From: CAMFLJ01 sp965279255
Lineage (GTDB): Bacteria > Actinomycetota > Acidimicrobiia > Acidimicrobiales > Acidimicrobilacustridaceae
Reading direction: 5' to 3'
NCBI GenBank assembly: GCA_965279255.1
Contig: OZ257146.1
Location: forward strand, 1,984,001 to 2,048,000
Length of the DNA stretch: 64,000 nucleotides
The first letter of the stretch is position 1, and each line of letters opens with the position of its first letter. The translations under genes were made by a program, and so were the position numbers. Shown here piece after piece: positions 31,755 through 39,349 of this stretch. Below the pieces are notes generated by a model. It was not told the DNA's origin. It ran no database searches and saw nothing but the letters and a program-made list of their open reading frames with translations.

Positions 31755-32120
31755 CTACAGGTAGAGGCCGGTGCTGCCGAGCTCGAGGCGCTCGGCGGCC
31801 ACGGCGTGGATGTCGCGCTCGCGCAGGATGATGTAGTCGTCGCCCCGCACCTCGACCTCGTAGCGGTCCTCGGGGTTGAACAGCACCTGGTCGCCCGGCT
31901 CCATCGACCGCACGTTGGGGCCGACCGCCACGATGGCCGCCCACACCAGGCGCTTGCCCATCTGGGCCGTGGCGGGGATGAGGATGCCGCCGGTGGAGCG
32001 GCGCTCGCCCTCGGCACCGCCCATGCGCACCAGGATGCGGTCGTTCAGCATCTTGATGGGGAGCTTGTCGTCGGGCCCTGCGGCCTCGGCGGCGTGGTCG
32101 CCGGTCTGCGGTGAGGTCAC
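31755..32120 (-). CDS. GroES-like co-chaperonin family protein, orphan
   Basis: 121 aa from GTG. GroES-like fold from residue 20 (IKMLNDRILVRM, TGGILIPATA, VAVGPNVRSMEPGDQVLF, DDYIILRERDI). It has a 23-residue polar N-terminal extension and ends in ERLELGSTGLYL, both unusual for GroES (about 97 aa). No groEL is near. The GTG is 6 nt after a TACCGT hexamer, which supports keeping the extension; an internal ATG at 32051 would give the usual length. It may be a Cpn10 paralogue with a separate role. Confidence 0.82.
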   Translation of the reverse strand: MTSPQTGDHAAEAAGPDDKLPIKMLNDRILVRMGGAEGERRSTGGILIPATAQMGKRLVWAAIVAVGPNVRSMEPGDQVLFNPEDRYEVEVRGDDYIILRERDIHAVAAERLELGSTGLYL

Positions 32121-32125
32121 GAGCT

Positions 32126-32137
32126 GACGGTACCGTC
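32126..32137. promoter_or_regulatory. Palindromic bidirectional promoter
   Basis: GACGGTACCGTC is a perfect 12-nt palindrome holding TACCGT on both strands (plus 32131-32136, minus 32127-32132). It lies in the 24-nt gap between two divergent GTG starts, 8 nt from the plus-strand hydrolase and 6 nt from the minus-strand groES-like gene. One symmetric -10 could serve both directions. Confidence 0.6.
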
Positions 32138-32144
32138 TGCGGCC

Positions 32145-32807
32145 GTGGCCGACGACACCGAGACCCGCACCCTGACCATCACCACCGACGACGGCCTCAC
32201 CCTCGAGGCCGAGGTGCGACTGCCCGCCGCGGGCGCCGGCGGCGACGACGCCGTCACGGGCGCGGTCGTGCTCGCCCACCCCCATCCTGCGCAGGGCGGC
32301 TCGATGGCGTCGCTGGTGACCTCCGAGCTGTTCCGGCTCCTCCCCCAGCGGGGCCTGGCGGCCCTCCGCTTCAACTTCCGGGGCGTCGGCAACTCCGACG
32401 GCGAGCACGGTCACGGGCGCACCGAGGGGGCCGACGTCATCGCCGCCCTCACGGCCATGACAGACCTGTGGCCCCAGCGGCCGCTGGTGTTGTCGGGCTG
32501 GTCGTTCGGGGGCGACGTGTCGCTCTCGCTGACCGACCCCCGCATCGACGGATGGGCGGCGATCGCCCCTCCCCTGCGGGTGCTCCCGTTGGAGGAGCTC
32601 ACGGCGGCGGCGGGCTCCGACCCCCGTCCGAAGCTGCTGATCGTGCCCGAGCACGACCAGTTCCGGGCCCCCGACGCGGCCCGCGAGGCCACCGCCGGAT
32701 GGCTCAACACCACCGTCGAGGCGGTGCCGGGCGCCGACCACTTCCTGGTCGGCCGCACCGAGAAGGCCGCCCGCCTCGTGGCCGCCTTCGCCGCCTCCCT
32801 CGCCTGA
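32145..32807 (+). CDS. Alpha/beta-hydrolase
   Basis: 220 aa. Nucleophile elbow GWSFGG, oxyanion region HPHPAQGG and late Asp/His (EHDQF.AP, GADHFLVG) of a small alpha/beta-hydrolase of the KANL3/Tex30 or dienelactone-hydrolase-like type (LRFNFRGVGNSDGEHG). Substrate unknown. GTG 32145 is preceded at 8 nt by TACCGT. Divergent from the groES-like gene and convergent with hisF. Confidence 0.85.
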   Translation: MADDTETRTLTITTDDGLTLEAEVRLPAAGAGGDDAVTGAVVLAHPHPAQGGSMASLVTSELFRLLPQRGLAALRFNFRGVGNSDGEHGHGRTEGADVIAALTAMTDLWPQRPLVLSGWSFGGDVSLSLTDPRIDGWAAIAPPLRVLPLEELTAAAGSDPRPKLLIVPEHDQFRAPDAAREATAGWLNTTVEAVPGADHFLVGRTEKAARLVAAFAASLA

Positions 32808-32822
32808 GCCGACCCACTCCGC

Positions 32823-32872
32823 GAAACGGTGCGCATCCGGCGCGCCCCAGCACGCCAACCGCGCACCGTTTC
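32823..32872. terminator. Inverted repeat between convergent hydrolase and hisF
   Basis: 12-bp perfect arms GAAACGGTGCGC/GCGCACCGTTTC flank 26 nt, which can itself pair partly (GGCG...CGCC). It begins 16 nt after the hydrolase stop and ends 29 nt before the hisF stop, so it is placed to end both transcripts. Overall design resembles the 50-nt repeat units at 29.7 and 54.3 kb, but the sequence differs. Confidence 0.6.
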
Positions 32873-32900
32873 CGAGGAAGGGAGGGGGCTCGGGCTCGGG

Positions 32901-33677
32901 CTAGGGGCGGACGGTGACGCCGGCGGCGGTCATGTGGGCCTTGGCCTCGTGCACCGTGTGCTCGCCGAAGTGGAAGATCGAGGCGGCCAGCACGGCGTCG
33001 GCGCCGCCCTCGGTGACCCCTTCGACCAGGTGCTCGAGGGTGCCGACACCGCCGGAGGCGATGACGGGCACACCGACCGCGTCGGCGACGGCCGAGGTGA
33101 GCTCGGTGTCGAAGCCGTCGCGGGTGCCGTCGCGGTCCATCGAGGTGAGCAGGATCTCGCCGGCCCCGAGCGACTCGGCCCGCTGGGCCCACTCGACGAC
33201 GTCGGTGCCGGTGGGCGTGCGGCCCCCGTGGGTGTAGACCTCCCACCCCTTCGTCGGCTCACCATCGGCGTTGCGCCGACCGCGGGCGTCGATGGCGACC
33301 ACCACGCACTGGTTGCCGAACTCCGCCGCGATCTCGGAGATGAGCTCGGGCCGGTCGACGGCCGCGGTGTTCACCGAGACCTTGTCGGCGCCGGCGCGCA
33401 GCAGTCGCCGGGCGTCGTCGACCGTGCGGATGCCCCCACCGATGGTGAAGGGGATGAAGACCTGCTCGGCCGTGCGCCGCACGACGTCGACGATGGTCTC
33501 GCGCTGGTCGGACGAGGCGGTGATGTCGAGGAACACGAGCTCGTCGGCCCCCTCGGCGTCGTAGCGGGCGGCCAGCTCGACCGGATCGCCAGCGTCGCGC
33601 AGACCGACGAAGTTGACGCCCTTGACGACCCGGCCGGCGTCGACGTCGAGGCAGGGGATGACCCGGGCGGTCCTCAC
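32901..33677 (-). CDS. hisF: Imidazole glycerol phosphate synthase, cyclase subunit
   Basis: 258 aa TIM barrel. RVIPCLDVDAGRVVKG with Asp11, GGGIRT, VVVAIDAR with Asp130, LTSMDRDGT and IASGGVG. With HisH it forms the IGP/AICAR-producing complex. The GTG overlaps the methyltransferase stop by 4 nt. Last his gene in the unit. Confidence 0.96.
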   Translation of the reverse strand: MRTARVIPCLDVDAGRVVKGVNFVGLRDAGDPVELAARYDAEGADELVFLDITASSDQRETIVDVVRRTAEQVFIPFTIGGGIRTVDDARRLLRAGADKVSVNTAAVDRPELISEIAAEFGNQCVVVAIDARGRRNADGEPTKGWEVYTHGGRTPTGTDVVEWAQRAESLGAGEILLTSMDRDGTRDGFDTELTSAVADAVGVPVIASGGVGTLEHLVEGVTEGGADAVLAASIFHFGEHTVHEAKAHMTAAGVTVRP

Positions 33678-34333
33678 ACCGTCGCCCCGGTGCCGGCGGC
33701 GGCCGCCGGCGCGGCATCGACCCGGCGGGCCCGCACCAGGGTGTCGATGGCCGTGCGGTCGCCCTCGGGCGTGGCCACGACGCGCTCGACCTGCTCGGCC
33801 CGCTCGGTGACCAGCTCGACGTCGAGGGCCAGCTCGGCCGCGGCGAGCTCGTCGATGATGCCCTCGGCGGTGGTGAGGACGCGCGCGTCCTGCGGGCCGC
33901 CGTGGCCCTCCGAGAGGTTCAACAGGTCGTGGCACACCAGCAGGAACGTGCCGCCCGGCGCCATCGAGCGCACCGCGGTGCGCACGGCGAGGGCCATCTC
34001 GTCGGCCGGGATCTGGAGGTAGAAGACCACGACGAGGTCGTAGGTGTGCTCGGGCTCCCAGGTGGTGGCGTCGGCGGTGATCCAGGTGCCGGTCACGCCC
34101 TTGTCGGCCGCCAGCGCCTCGGCTTTGGCCAGGCCGACGCCGGCGAAGTCGACACCGGTGACGTCCCAGCCCTGGGTGGCGAGCCAGACGGCGTTGCGGC
34201 CCTCGCCGCAGGCCAGGTCGAGGGCGCGGCCGGGCGTGAGCGCCGCGACCTCGGGCGGGAGGAACTGGTTGGGCTCGCCCTTCCAGATCAGCTCCGAGGT
34301 GTCGTAGCGGGCGTTCCAGTCGGCGGCGTCCAT
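33674..34333 (-). CDS. Class I SAM methyltransferase inside the his operon
   Basis: 219 aa. ALDLACGEGRNAVWLA (motif I), VTGVDFA and VVVFYLQIP; N-terminal DWNARYDTSELIWKGEPNQFL is typical of the TehB/thiopurine-methyltransferase-like group, suggesting a small-molecule or detoxification substrate. ATG 34333 is 6 nt after TACACT, so it has its own promoter with hisF, 40 nt after hisA. Its place between hisA and hisF does not match a known histidine step. Confidence 0.85.
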   Translation of the reverse strand: MDAADWNARYDTSELIWKGEPNQFLPPEVAALTPGRALDLACGEGRNAVWLATQGWDVTGVDFAGVGLAKAEALAADKGVTGTWITADATTWEPEHTYDLVVVFYLQIPADEMALAVRTAVRSMAPGGTFLLVCHDLLNLSEGHGGPQDARVLTTAEGIIDELAAAELALDVELVTERAEQVERVVATPEGDRTAIDTLVRARRVDAAPAAAAGTGATV

Positions 34334-34339
34334 GACGGC

Positions 34340-34345
34340 AGTGTA
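34340..34345 (-). promoter_or_regulatory. -10 element of methyltransferase-hisF (leaderless type)
   Basis: TACACT on the minus strand, 6 nt before the ATG, in the 40-nt gap after hisA. Confidence 0.5.
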
Positions 34346-34373
34346 CGGAGGTCGGCCGAGGGCGCCGGCTGTC

Positions 34374-35099
34374 TCAGGAGCCGGCGGCGACCAGAGCGTC
34401 GGGGAGGGTGAAGGCACCCTCGTAGAGCGCCCGGCCGACGATGGCCCCCGAGAGCCGGCGGCCGCTCGAGCGCAGGGCGTCGAGGGTCCGCAGGTCGTCG
34501 AGGGTGCCGACACCTCCGGAGGCGATGACCGGCAGCTCGACGGCGTCGAGGACCTCGGAGAGTCCGTCGAGGTCGGGGCCGGCGAGGGTGCCGTCGCGCC
34601 CGATCTCGGTGACGATGAGGGCGGCGACGCCCTCGTCGGCGAACTCGCGGGCGACGTCGAGCAGGTCGCGGCCCGAGCCCTTCTCCCAACCCCGAACCGC
34701 GACCTCGCGACCCCGGGCGTCGAGGCCGACGGCGACGGGCATCCGGGATGCCAGGCGGCTCACGAGCGCCGGCTGCTCGAGGGCGGCGGTGCCGAGCACG
34801 ACGCGGGCGACACCTGCGTCGAAGAGCTCGTCGGCGGCGTCCTCGTCGCGGATGCCGCCACCGGTCTGCACCGGCACGTCGACCGCCCGGGCGATGGCGG
34901 CGATGACGTCGCGGTTGACCGGCTTGCCGGTGCGGGCGGCGTCGAGATCGACGACGTGGATCCAGCGGGCGCCGTCGCGGGCGAAGGCGAGGGCCTGCTC
35001 GACGGGGTCGTCGTGGTAGACGGTCTCACGGTCGTAGTCGCCCTGGTAGAGGCGCACGGCGCGGCCGTCGCGGAGGTCGATCGCGGGGTAGAGCTCCAT
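34374..35099 (-). CDS. hisA: ProFAR isomerase HisA (possibly bifunctional PriA)
   Basis: 241 aa TIM barrel. LYPAIDLRDGRAVRL with the first Asp, VQTGGGIR, VTEIGRDGTLAGPD with the second Asp, IASGGVG. In many Actinobacteria one enzyme (PriA) serves both HisA and TrpF reactions, but this window has a separate trpF, so a dedicated HisA is likely. The ATG shares one base with the hisH stop. Confidence 0.94.
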   Translation of the reverse strand: MELYPAIDLRDGRAVRLYQGDYDRETVYHDDPVEQALAFARDGARWIHVVDLDAARTGKPVNRDVIAAIARAVDVPVQTGGGIRDEDAADELFDAGVARVVLGTAALEQPALVSRLASRMPVAVGLDARGREVAVRGWEKGSGRDLLDVAREFADEGVAALIVTEIGRDGTLAGPDLDGLSEVLDAVELPVIASGGVGTLDDLRTLDALRSSGRRLSGAIVGRALYEGAFTLPDALVAAGS

Positions 35100-35764
35100 C
35101 AGAGGGACTCCTGTGCAGAGGGGGCTGCCGCGGCCGTGCCGGCGGCGGCCGCGACGAAGCGGCCGAGGATCGCCAGGCCGGTGGCCCCGGACTTCTCGGG
35201 GTGGAACTGGGTGGCCCAGAGCGAGCCCCGCTCGACGGCGGCGGCGACGGGGCCGCCGTAGTCGCAGGTGGCCACGACGGTGGGGTCGTCGGCGGCGGCG
35301 GCGTAGGAGTGCACGAAGTAGACCCACACGGGGTCGTCGACGCCGTCGAACAGGCCCGACGGCCGACGGATGTCGAGCAGGTTCCACTGCATCTGCGGCC
35401 GCTTCACGGTGTCGGGGAGCAGGCGCAACGTGCCGGAGAGCACGCCGAGGCCGGCCACCCCGGGCGACTCCTCGGAGCCCTCGTAGAGGAGCTGCATCCC
35501 GACGCAGATGCCGAGGAACGGGCGACCGTCGCCCGATGCGGCGACGGCCTCGTCGGCGAGGCCCGAGCCGTGGAGGGCGTCCATGCACGCGCCGAACGCG
35601 CCCACACCGGGCAGCACGACCGCGGCGGCGTCGCGGATGAGGCCGTGGTCGGACGTGAGCCGGGCGTCGGCGCCCACGTGCTCGAGCGCCTTCTGAGCCG
35701 ACCGCAGGTTGCCGATGCCGTAGTCGAGCACCGCCACCAGCGGGCGGTCGGCGCCGTCGCTCAC
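35099..35764 (-). CDS. hisH: Imidazole glycerol phosphate synthase, glutaminase subunit
   Basis: 221 aa class I amidotransferase. DYGIGNL, nucleophile Cys in LGICVGMQLL, and FHPEKSG with the His/Glu of the triad. It delivers ammonia to HisF. GTG start overlapping the hisB stop; a short Ala-rich tail follows the conserved core. Confidence 0.96.
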   Translation of the reverse strand: MSDGADRPLVAVLDYGIGNLRSAQKALEHVGADARLTSDHGLIRDAAAVVLPGVGAFGACMDALHGSGLADEAVAASGDGRPFLGICVGMQLLYEGSEESPGVAGLGVLSGTLRLLPDTVKRPQMQWNLLDIRRPSGLFDGVDDPVWVYFVHSYAAAADDPTVVATCDYGGPVAAAVERGSLWATQFHPEKSGATGLAILGRFVAAAAGTAAAAPSAQESL

Positions 35765-36375
35765 AGCACGCCCTTGGTGGAGGGGACTCCCCCGCCCTCG
35801 ACCGACACCGCGTCGCGCAGCGACCGGGCGACGGCCTTGAAGGTGGCCTCGATGAGGTGGTGGGTGTTGACGCCGCGCACCGAGGTGATGTGCAGGGTGA
35901 TCGCGGCCGAGGTCACGAAGGCGCGCCAGAACTCCTCGACCAGCTGGGGGTCGAAGGGCGGGTCACCGAGGATCTTCTGGCCGGGGAACGCGACCTCGTA
36001 GTGGAGGTACGGCCGTCCGGACAGGTCGAGGGCGACGTCGATGAGGGCCTCGTCGAGGGGCACCCTGTTGGAGGCGAAGCGGCGCACGCCCCGCTTGTCG
36101 CCGACGGCGACCCGGAAGACCTCGCCCAGCGCGATGCCGACGTCCTCGACGGTGTGGTGGGCGTCGATCTCGAGGTCGCCCACCGCCCGGACGACGAGGT
36201 CGAAGCCGCCGTGGCGCCCGAGCTGGGCGAGCATGTGGTCGAAGAACGGGATGCCGGTGGAGGTCTCGACCCGGTTGCCACCGTCGAGGTCGAGCTCGAT
36301 GGCGATGTCGGTCTCGGAGGTGGTGCGGGCGACGGTGGCGGCGCGGCGGCCGTCGTCGGTGGGGGTGGCGCTCAC
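35761..36375 (-). CDS. hisB: Imidazoleglycerol-phosphate dehydratase
   Basis: 204 aa, monofunctional. FFDHML, two metal-binding His clusters (AHHTVED, NTHHLIEA) and SGRPYLHY. The GTG overlaps the hisC stop by 4 nt (GTGA), excluding a long open frame upstream. Confidence 0.96.
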   Translation of the reverse strand: MSATPTDDGRRAATVARTTSETDIAIELDLDGGNRVETSTGIPFFDHMLAQLGRHGGFDLVVRAVGDLEIDAHHTVEDVGIALGEVFRVAVGDKRGVRRFASNRVPLDEALIDVALDLSGRPYLHYEVAFPGQKILGDPPFDPQLVEEFWRAFVTSAAITLHITSVRGVNTHHLIEATFKAVARSLRDAVSVEGGGVPSTKGVL

Positions 36376-37436
36376 GACAGGATCTCCTCCAGGGCGGTGA
36401 GGAACGCGTCGTCCTCGGTGGGGGTGCCGACGGTGACCCGGAGGCAGCCTTCGAGCCGCGGCCACGACGAGCAGTTGCGGACGAGCACGGAACGGTCGAC
36501 CAGCTGTTGCCAGACGGCCGAGCCGTCGGCGCCGGTGGGGCGGAACAGCACGAAGTTGGCACCCGACGGCCAGACCTGCACGGGCAGGTCGGCCAGGCGG
36601 GCGACCAGGCGGCCGCGCTCCTCGACCAGCCGGGCCACGCGGTCGTCCATGTCGGCGACGTGGTCGAGGGCGAGGCAGCCAGCGGCCTGCTTGAGGGCGT
36701 CGAGGTGGTACGGGAGCACGACCTTCTCGAGCTCGGCGACGATCTCGGCCGGACCGACCAGGTAGCCGAGGCGGGCCGCCGCCATCGACCAGGTCTTGGA
36801 GAACGTGCGGCTGACCACCAGGGGCACGTCGTCGGCGACGAGGCCCAGCGCCGACCACGGGGCGAACTGCCCGTAGGCCTCGTCGACCACGAGCAGGCCG
36901 TCGCAGGCGTCGACCATCTCGAGGGTGGCCCGCACGGTGGCCTCGTCGTCGACGATGCCGGTCGGGTTGTTGGGCGAGCAGAGGAACGCGACAGACGGCT
37001 CGACGAGCGACACCACCCGGCGGACCTCGTCGAGGTCGGTCGAGAAGTCGTCGGCCCGCTCACCCTCGGCCACCGCGGTGCCGGTGAGGCGGGCGATGTG
37101 CGAGTGCAGGGCGTAGGTGGGCTCCCAGACCGCTGCCGTGCGGCCAGGCCCGCCGTAGGTCAGCAGGACGGTCTGGATGACCTCGTTGGAGCCGTTGGCG
37201 GCGAAGACCTGCTCGGGGCCGACGCCGTGCAGGGCACCGATGGCCGTGCGCAGCTGCGTGGCGGCGCGGTCGGGGTACCGGTGCCAGTCGATGGACTCGG
37301 CGGCGCGGGCGAGCTGGCGCGACCACTCGGCCGGCGGCGGCTCGGGTGACTCGTTGGTGTTGAGCCGGACGGTGACGTCGAGCTGGGGCGAGTGGTACCC
37401 CTCCATGAGGGCCACGTCGTCGCGGGGGCGGATCAC
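36372..37436 (-). CDS. hisC: Histidinol-phosphate aminotransferase
   Basis: 354 aa fold-type I PLP enzyme. RLNTNESP, ANGSNEVI, SPNNPTG, VVDEAYGQF and PLP Lys214 in SRTFSKTW. The GTG overlaps the hisD stop (GTGA), which sets the start. Confidence 0.95.
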   Translation of the reverse strand: MIRPRDDVALMEGYHSPQLDVTVRLNTNESPEPPPAEWSRQLARAAESIDWHRYPDRAATQLRTAIGALHGVGPEQVFAANGSNEVIQTVLLTYGGPGRTAAVWEPTYALHSHIARLTGTAVAEGERADDFSTDLDEVRRVVSLVEPSVAFLCSPNNPTGIVDDEATVRATLEMVDACDGLLVVDEAYGQFAPWSALGLVADDVPLVVSRTFSKTWSMAAARLGYLVGPAEIVAELEKVVLPYHLDALKQAAGCLALDHVADMDDRVARLVEERGRLVARLADLPVQVWPSGANFVLFRPTGADGSAVWQQLVDRSVLVRNCSSWPRLEGCLRVTVGTPTEDDAFLTALEEILS

Positions 37437-38746
37437 GAGCCGCTCCCCTCGTCGGCGAGGCGGCGCTGCCGGAGACGGACCGACTCGGCGTGGGTGGCGA
37501 AGCCCTCGGCGTCGGCGATGGCGGCCACGACGGGCGCAGCGGAGGCGAAGCCGGCGCGGTCGACGTCGACGACGTGCACCTGCTTGACGAAGTCGTCGAC
37601 GGTGAGGGCGCTGCCGTAGCGGGCGCTGCCGAACGTGGGCAGCACGTGGCTCGGCCCGGCGACGTAGTCGCCGATCGACGCGGGGGCCAACGGGCCGAGG
37701 AACACGGCACCGGCGTGGCGCACCAGCGGCACCAGGGCCTCGGGGTCGGCGGTGATGATCTCGAGGTGCTCGGGAGCGACGTGGTTGACCACGGCCATGG
37801 CGGCCTCGGGCCCGTCGACCAGTGCGCAGAACCCGCCCTGGGCGAAGGTCGAGGTGATCTCGGCCGACCGGGGAGCCTCGGCGACGAGGCGCACGAGGGC
37901 GGCGTCGACGGCGTCGGCGACCTGTTCGTCCCACGTGACGAACCAGGCCAGGCCGTCGGGCCCGTGCTCGGCCTGCACCATGAGGTCGATGGCGGCGTAG
38001 TCGACCGGGGCGGTGGCGTCGGCCACGACGACGATCTCCGACGGCCCGGCGAAGGCCATGGGCACACCGACCTGACCGGCGACCTCCCTCTTGGCCAGGG
38101 CGACGTAGACGTTGCCCGGGCCGGCGATGACGTCGACCGGGCGGATGGTGTCGGTGCCGTAGGCCATGGCGGCGATGGCCTGGGCCCCTCCCACCGCGTA
38201 GACCTCGTCGACCCCGGCGAGGGCGGCGGCGGCCAGCGTGGACGTGGCGACCCGGCCGGTCTCACGGTCGGGCGGGACGCACAGCACGACCTCGGGCACA
38301 CCGGCGACGCGCGCCGGCACCGCGGTCATCAGCACCGAGGAGGGATAGGAGCCGCGGCCCCCGGGCACGTAGCAGCCGGCCCGGTCGACGGGCACCGACC
38401 GGCCCCGGACGGTGATGCCACCCCGGCGGAAGGTGTGGTCGGGTCGCAGCTGGGACTCGTGGAACTCGCGCACGGCGTCACGCGCCTCGGTGAGGGCGGC
38501 GACCAGCTCGGGCGGTGCCGCGTCCAGCGCGGCGCGAACCTCGTCGGCCGGCACGAGGAACGCCTCGGAGCGGACGCCGTCGAAGCGCTCGGTGTACTCC
38601 CTCAGGGCCTCGTCACCCCGGGCCCGCACGTCGGCCACGATCGCCTGGACGGCGGCCACGGGGCCCTCGCCGCCGGGGTCGGGTCGCGGCAGCCCGGCCG
38701 TGAGGGCGGCGCCGGTGCGGCCACGGAGGTCCAGACGGTTCAGCAC
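37433..38746 (-). CDS. hisD: Histidinol dehydrogenase
   Basis: 437 aa. AGCYVPGGRGSYPSSVLMTA, FAGPSEIVVVAD, QAEHGPDG and NHVAPEHLEI are HisD signatures including the zinc ligands. It oxidises histidinol to histidine. First gene of the his operon; GTG 38746 is 8 nt after TAGCGT. hisG and hisE are not in the window. Confidence 0.96.
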   Translation of the reverse strand: MLNRLDLRGRTGAALTAGLPRPDPGGEGPVAAVQAIVADVRARGDEALREYTERFDGVRSEAFLVPADEVRAALDAAPPELVAALTEARDAVREFHESQLRPDHTFRRGGITVRGRSVPVDRAGCYVPGGRGSYPSSVLMTAVPARVAGVPEVVLCVPPDRETGRVATSTLAAAALAGVDEVYAVGGAQAIAAMAYGTDTIRPVDVIAGPGNVYVALAKREVAGQVGVPMAFAGPSEIVVVADATAPVDYAAIDLMVQAEHGPDGLAWFVTWDEQVADAVDAALVRLVAEAPRSAEITSTFAQGGFCALVDGPEAAMAVVNHVAPEHLEIITADPEALVPLVRHAGAVFLGPLAPASIGDYVAGPSHVLPTFGSARYGSALTVDDFVKQVHVVDVDRAGFASAAPVVAAIADAEGFATHAESVRLRQRRLADEGSGS

Positions 38747-38754
38747 GTCGCCAG

Positions 38755-38760
38755 ACGCTA
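38755..38760 (-). promoter_or_regulatory. hisD: -10 element of the his operon (leaderless type)
   Basis: TAGCGT on the minus strand, 8 nt before the GTG of hisD. Confidence 0.55.
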
Positions 38761-38799
38761 GCGGCCAGCCGGGCGGCCACCGGCACGGGTTCGGGCCGG

Positions 38800-38991
38800 T
38801 CAGCGCAGCCGGCGGTTGACGCCGTCGAGCCGGCGATGAGCCATGCGCAGCGTGCGCTCGACCTCGAACAGGTCGTGGGCCAGGCTCTCCTCGCCTGCGG
38901 CGTTGGCCTCTTCACCGGCCTCGGCCATGCGCACGACCAGCTCCTCGAGCGTGGTGGACGCACTGGACAGGACGGCTCGTCGGTTCTCCAC
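38800..38991 (-). CDS. Small helical protein of 63 aa, unknown
   Basis: 63 aa, acidic N-terminal half and basic C-terminal end (RMAHRRLDGVNRRLR), predicted helix throughout (TTLEELVVRMAEAGEEANAAGEESLAHDL has helical periodicity). No membrane or signal segment. GTG 38991 is preceded by GGGAGG nine nt upstream. An upstream ATG (39111) would read through the 6C RNA terminator, so it is rejected. Function not recognised. Confidence 0.6.
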   Translation of the reverse strand: MENRRAVLSSASTTLEELVVRMAEAGEEANAAGEESLAHDLFEVERTLRMAHRRLDGVNRRLR

Positions 38992-39065
38992 GGCGGCGAG
39001 CCTCCCACAGCCCGGTCGGGGCGTCCGATCCGGGCGGGCTGAGCGCAACCGGACGACCTGACCCG

Positions 39066-39101
39066 AAAAAGAAGCCGACGCCCCTCGAGAGGGGCGTCGG
39101 C
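39066..39101 (-). terminator. Rho-independent terminator of the 6C-type RNA
   Basis: 12-bp stem (GCCGACGCCCCT with its exact complement, 4-nt loop) followed on the minus strand by TTCTTTTT. It is the only hairpin I found in the window with a true U-tract, which fits a stand-alone small RNA. Confidence 0.88.
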
Positions 39102-39164
39102 AGGGCGACACTTGGGCGGCGGATCCCAGTGTGTGTCGCCATACCAGGTGGCGGGAACCTGGTC
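39066..39164 (-). ncRNA. 6C-type small RNA
   Basis: About 99 nt on the minus strand. First hairpin ACCAGGT-TCCCGCC-ACCTGGT (39143-39163), second hairpin with outer stem GGCGACAC/GTGTCGCC (39104-39140), inner TGGG/CCCA and the loop ATCCGCCG, then a strong terminator. Two hairpins with C-rich loops followed by a terminator define the actinobacterial 6C motif (in M. tuberculosis the sRNA B11), whose loops pair with G-rich sites around start codons. A TATGTT -10 lies 6 nt before the predicted start. Assignment is from structure and loop sequence; no covariance search was possible. Confidence 0.72.
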
Positions 39165-39169
39165 CTCAC

Positions 39170-39175
39170 AACATA
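39170..39175 (-). promoter_or_regulatory. -10 element of the 6C-type RNA
   Basis: TATGTT on the minus strand, 6 nt before the first hairpin. No clear -35. The 174 nt between it and nth hold several TTGAC-like pentamers but no gene that I can support. Confidence 0.5.
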
Positions 39176-39349
39176 GCGCGGCCGCCGACCCGGAGGAACG
39201 TCGGAACGTCAAAATTCCGGACAAGTCTGACAGGGCCGGTCGTCAAAGATCCTGGTGAACACGCTGCGTGACCGAAACCCTCTGCGCGCCGACGGTCGAG
39301 AACCACTCACTTTGACGAGTCGTCCCAGGTCAGGGCGGCGGATGCGGTG

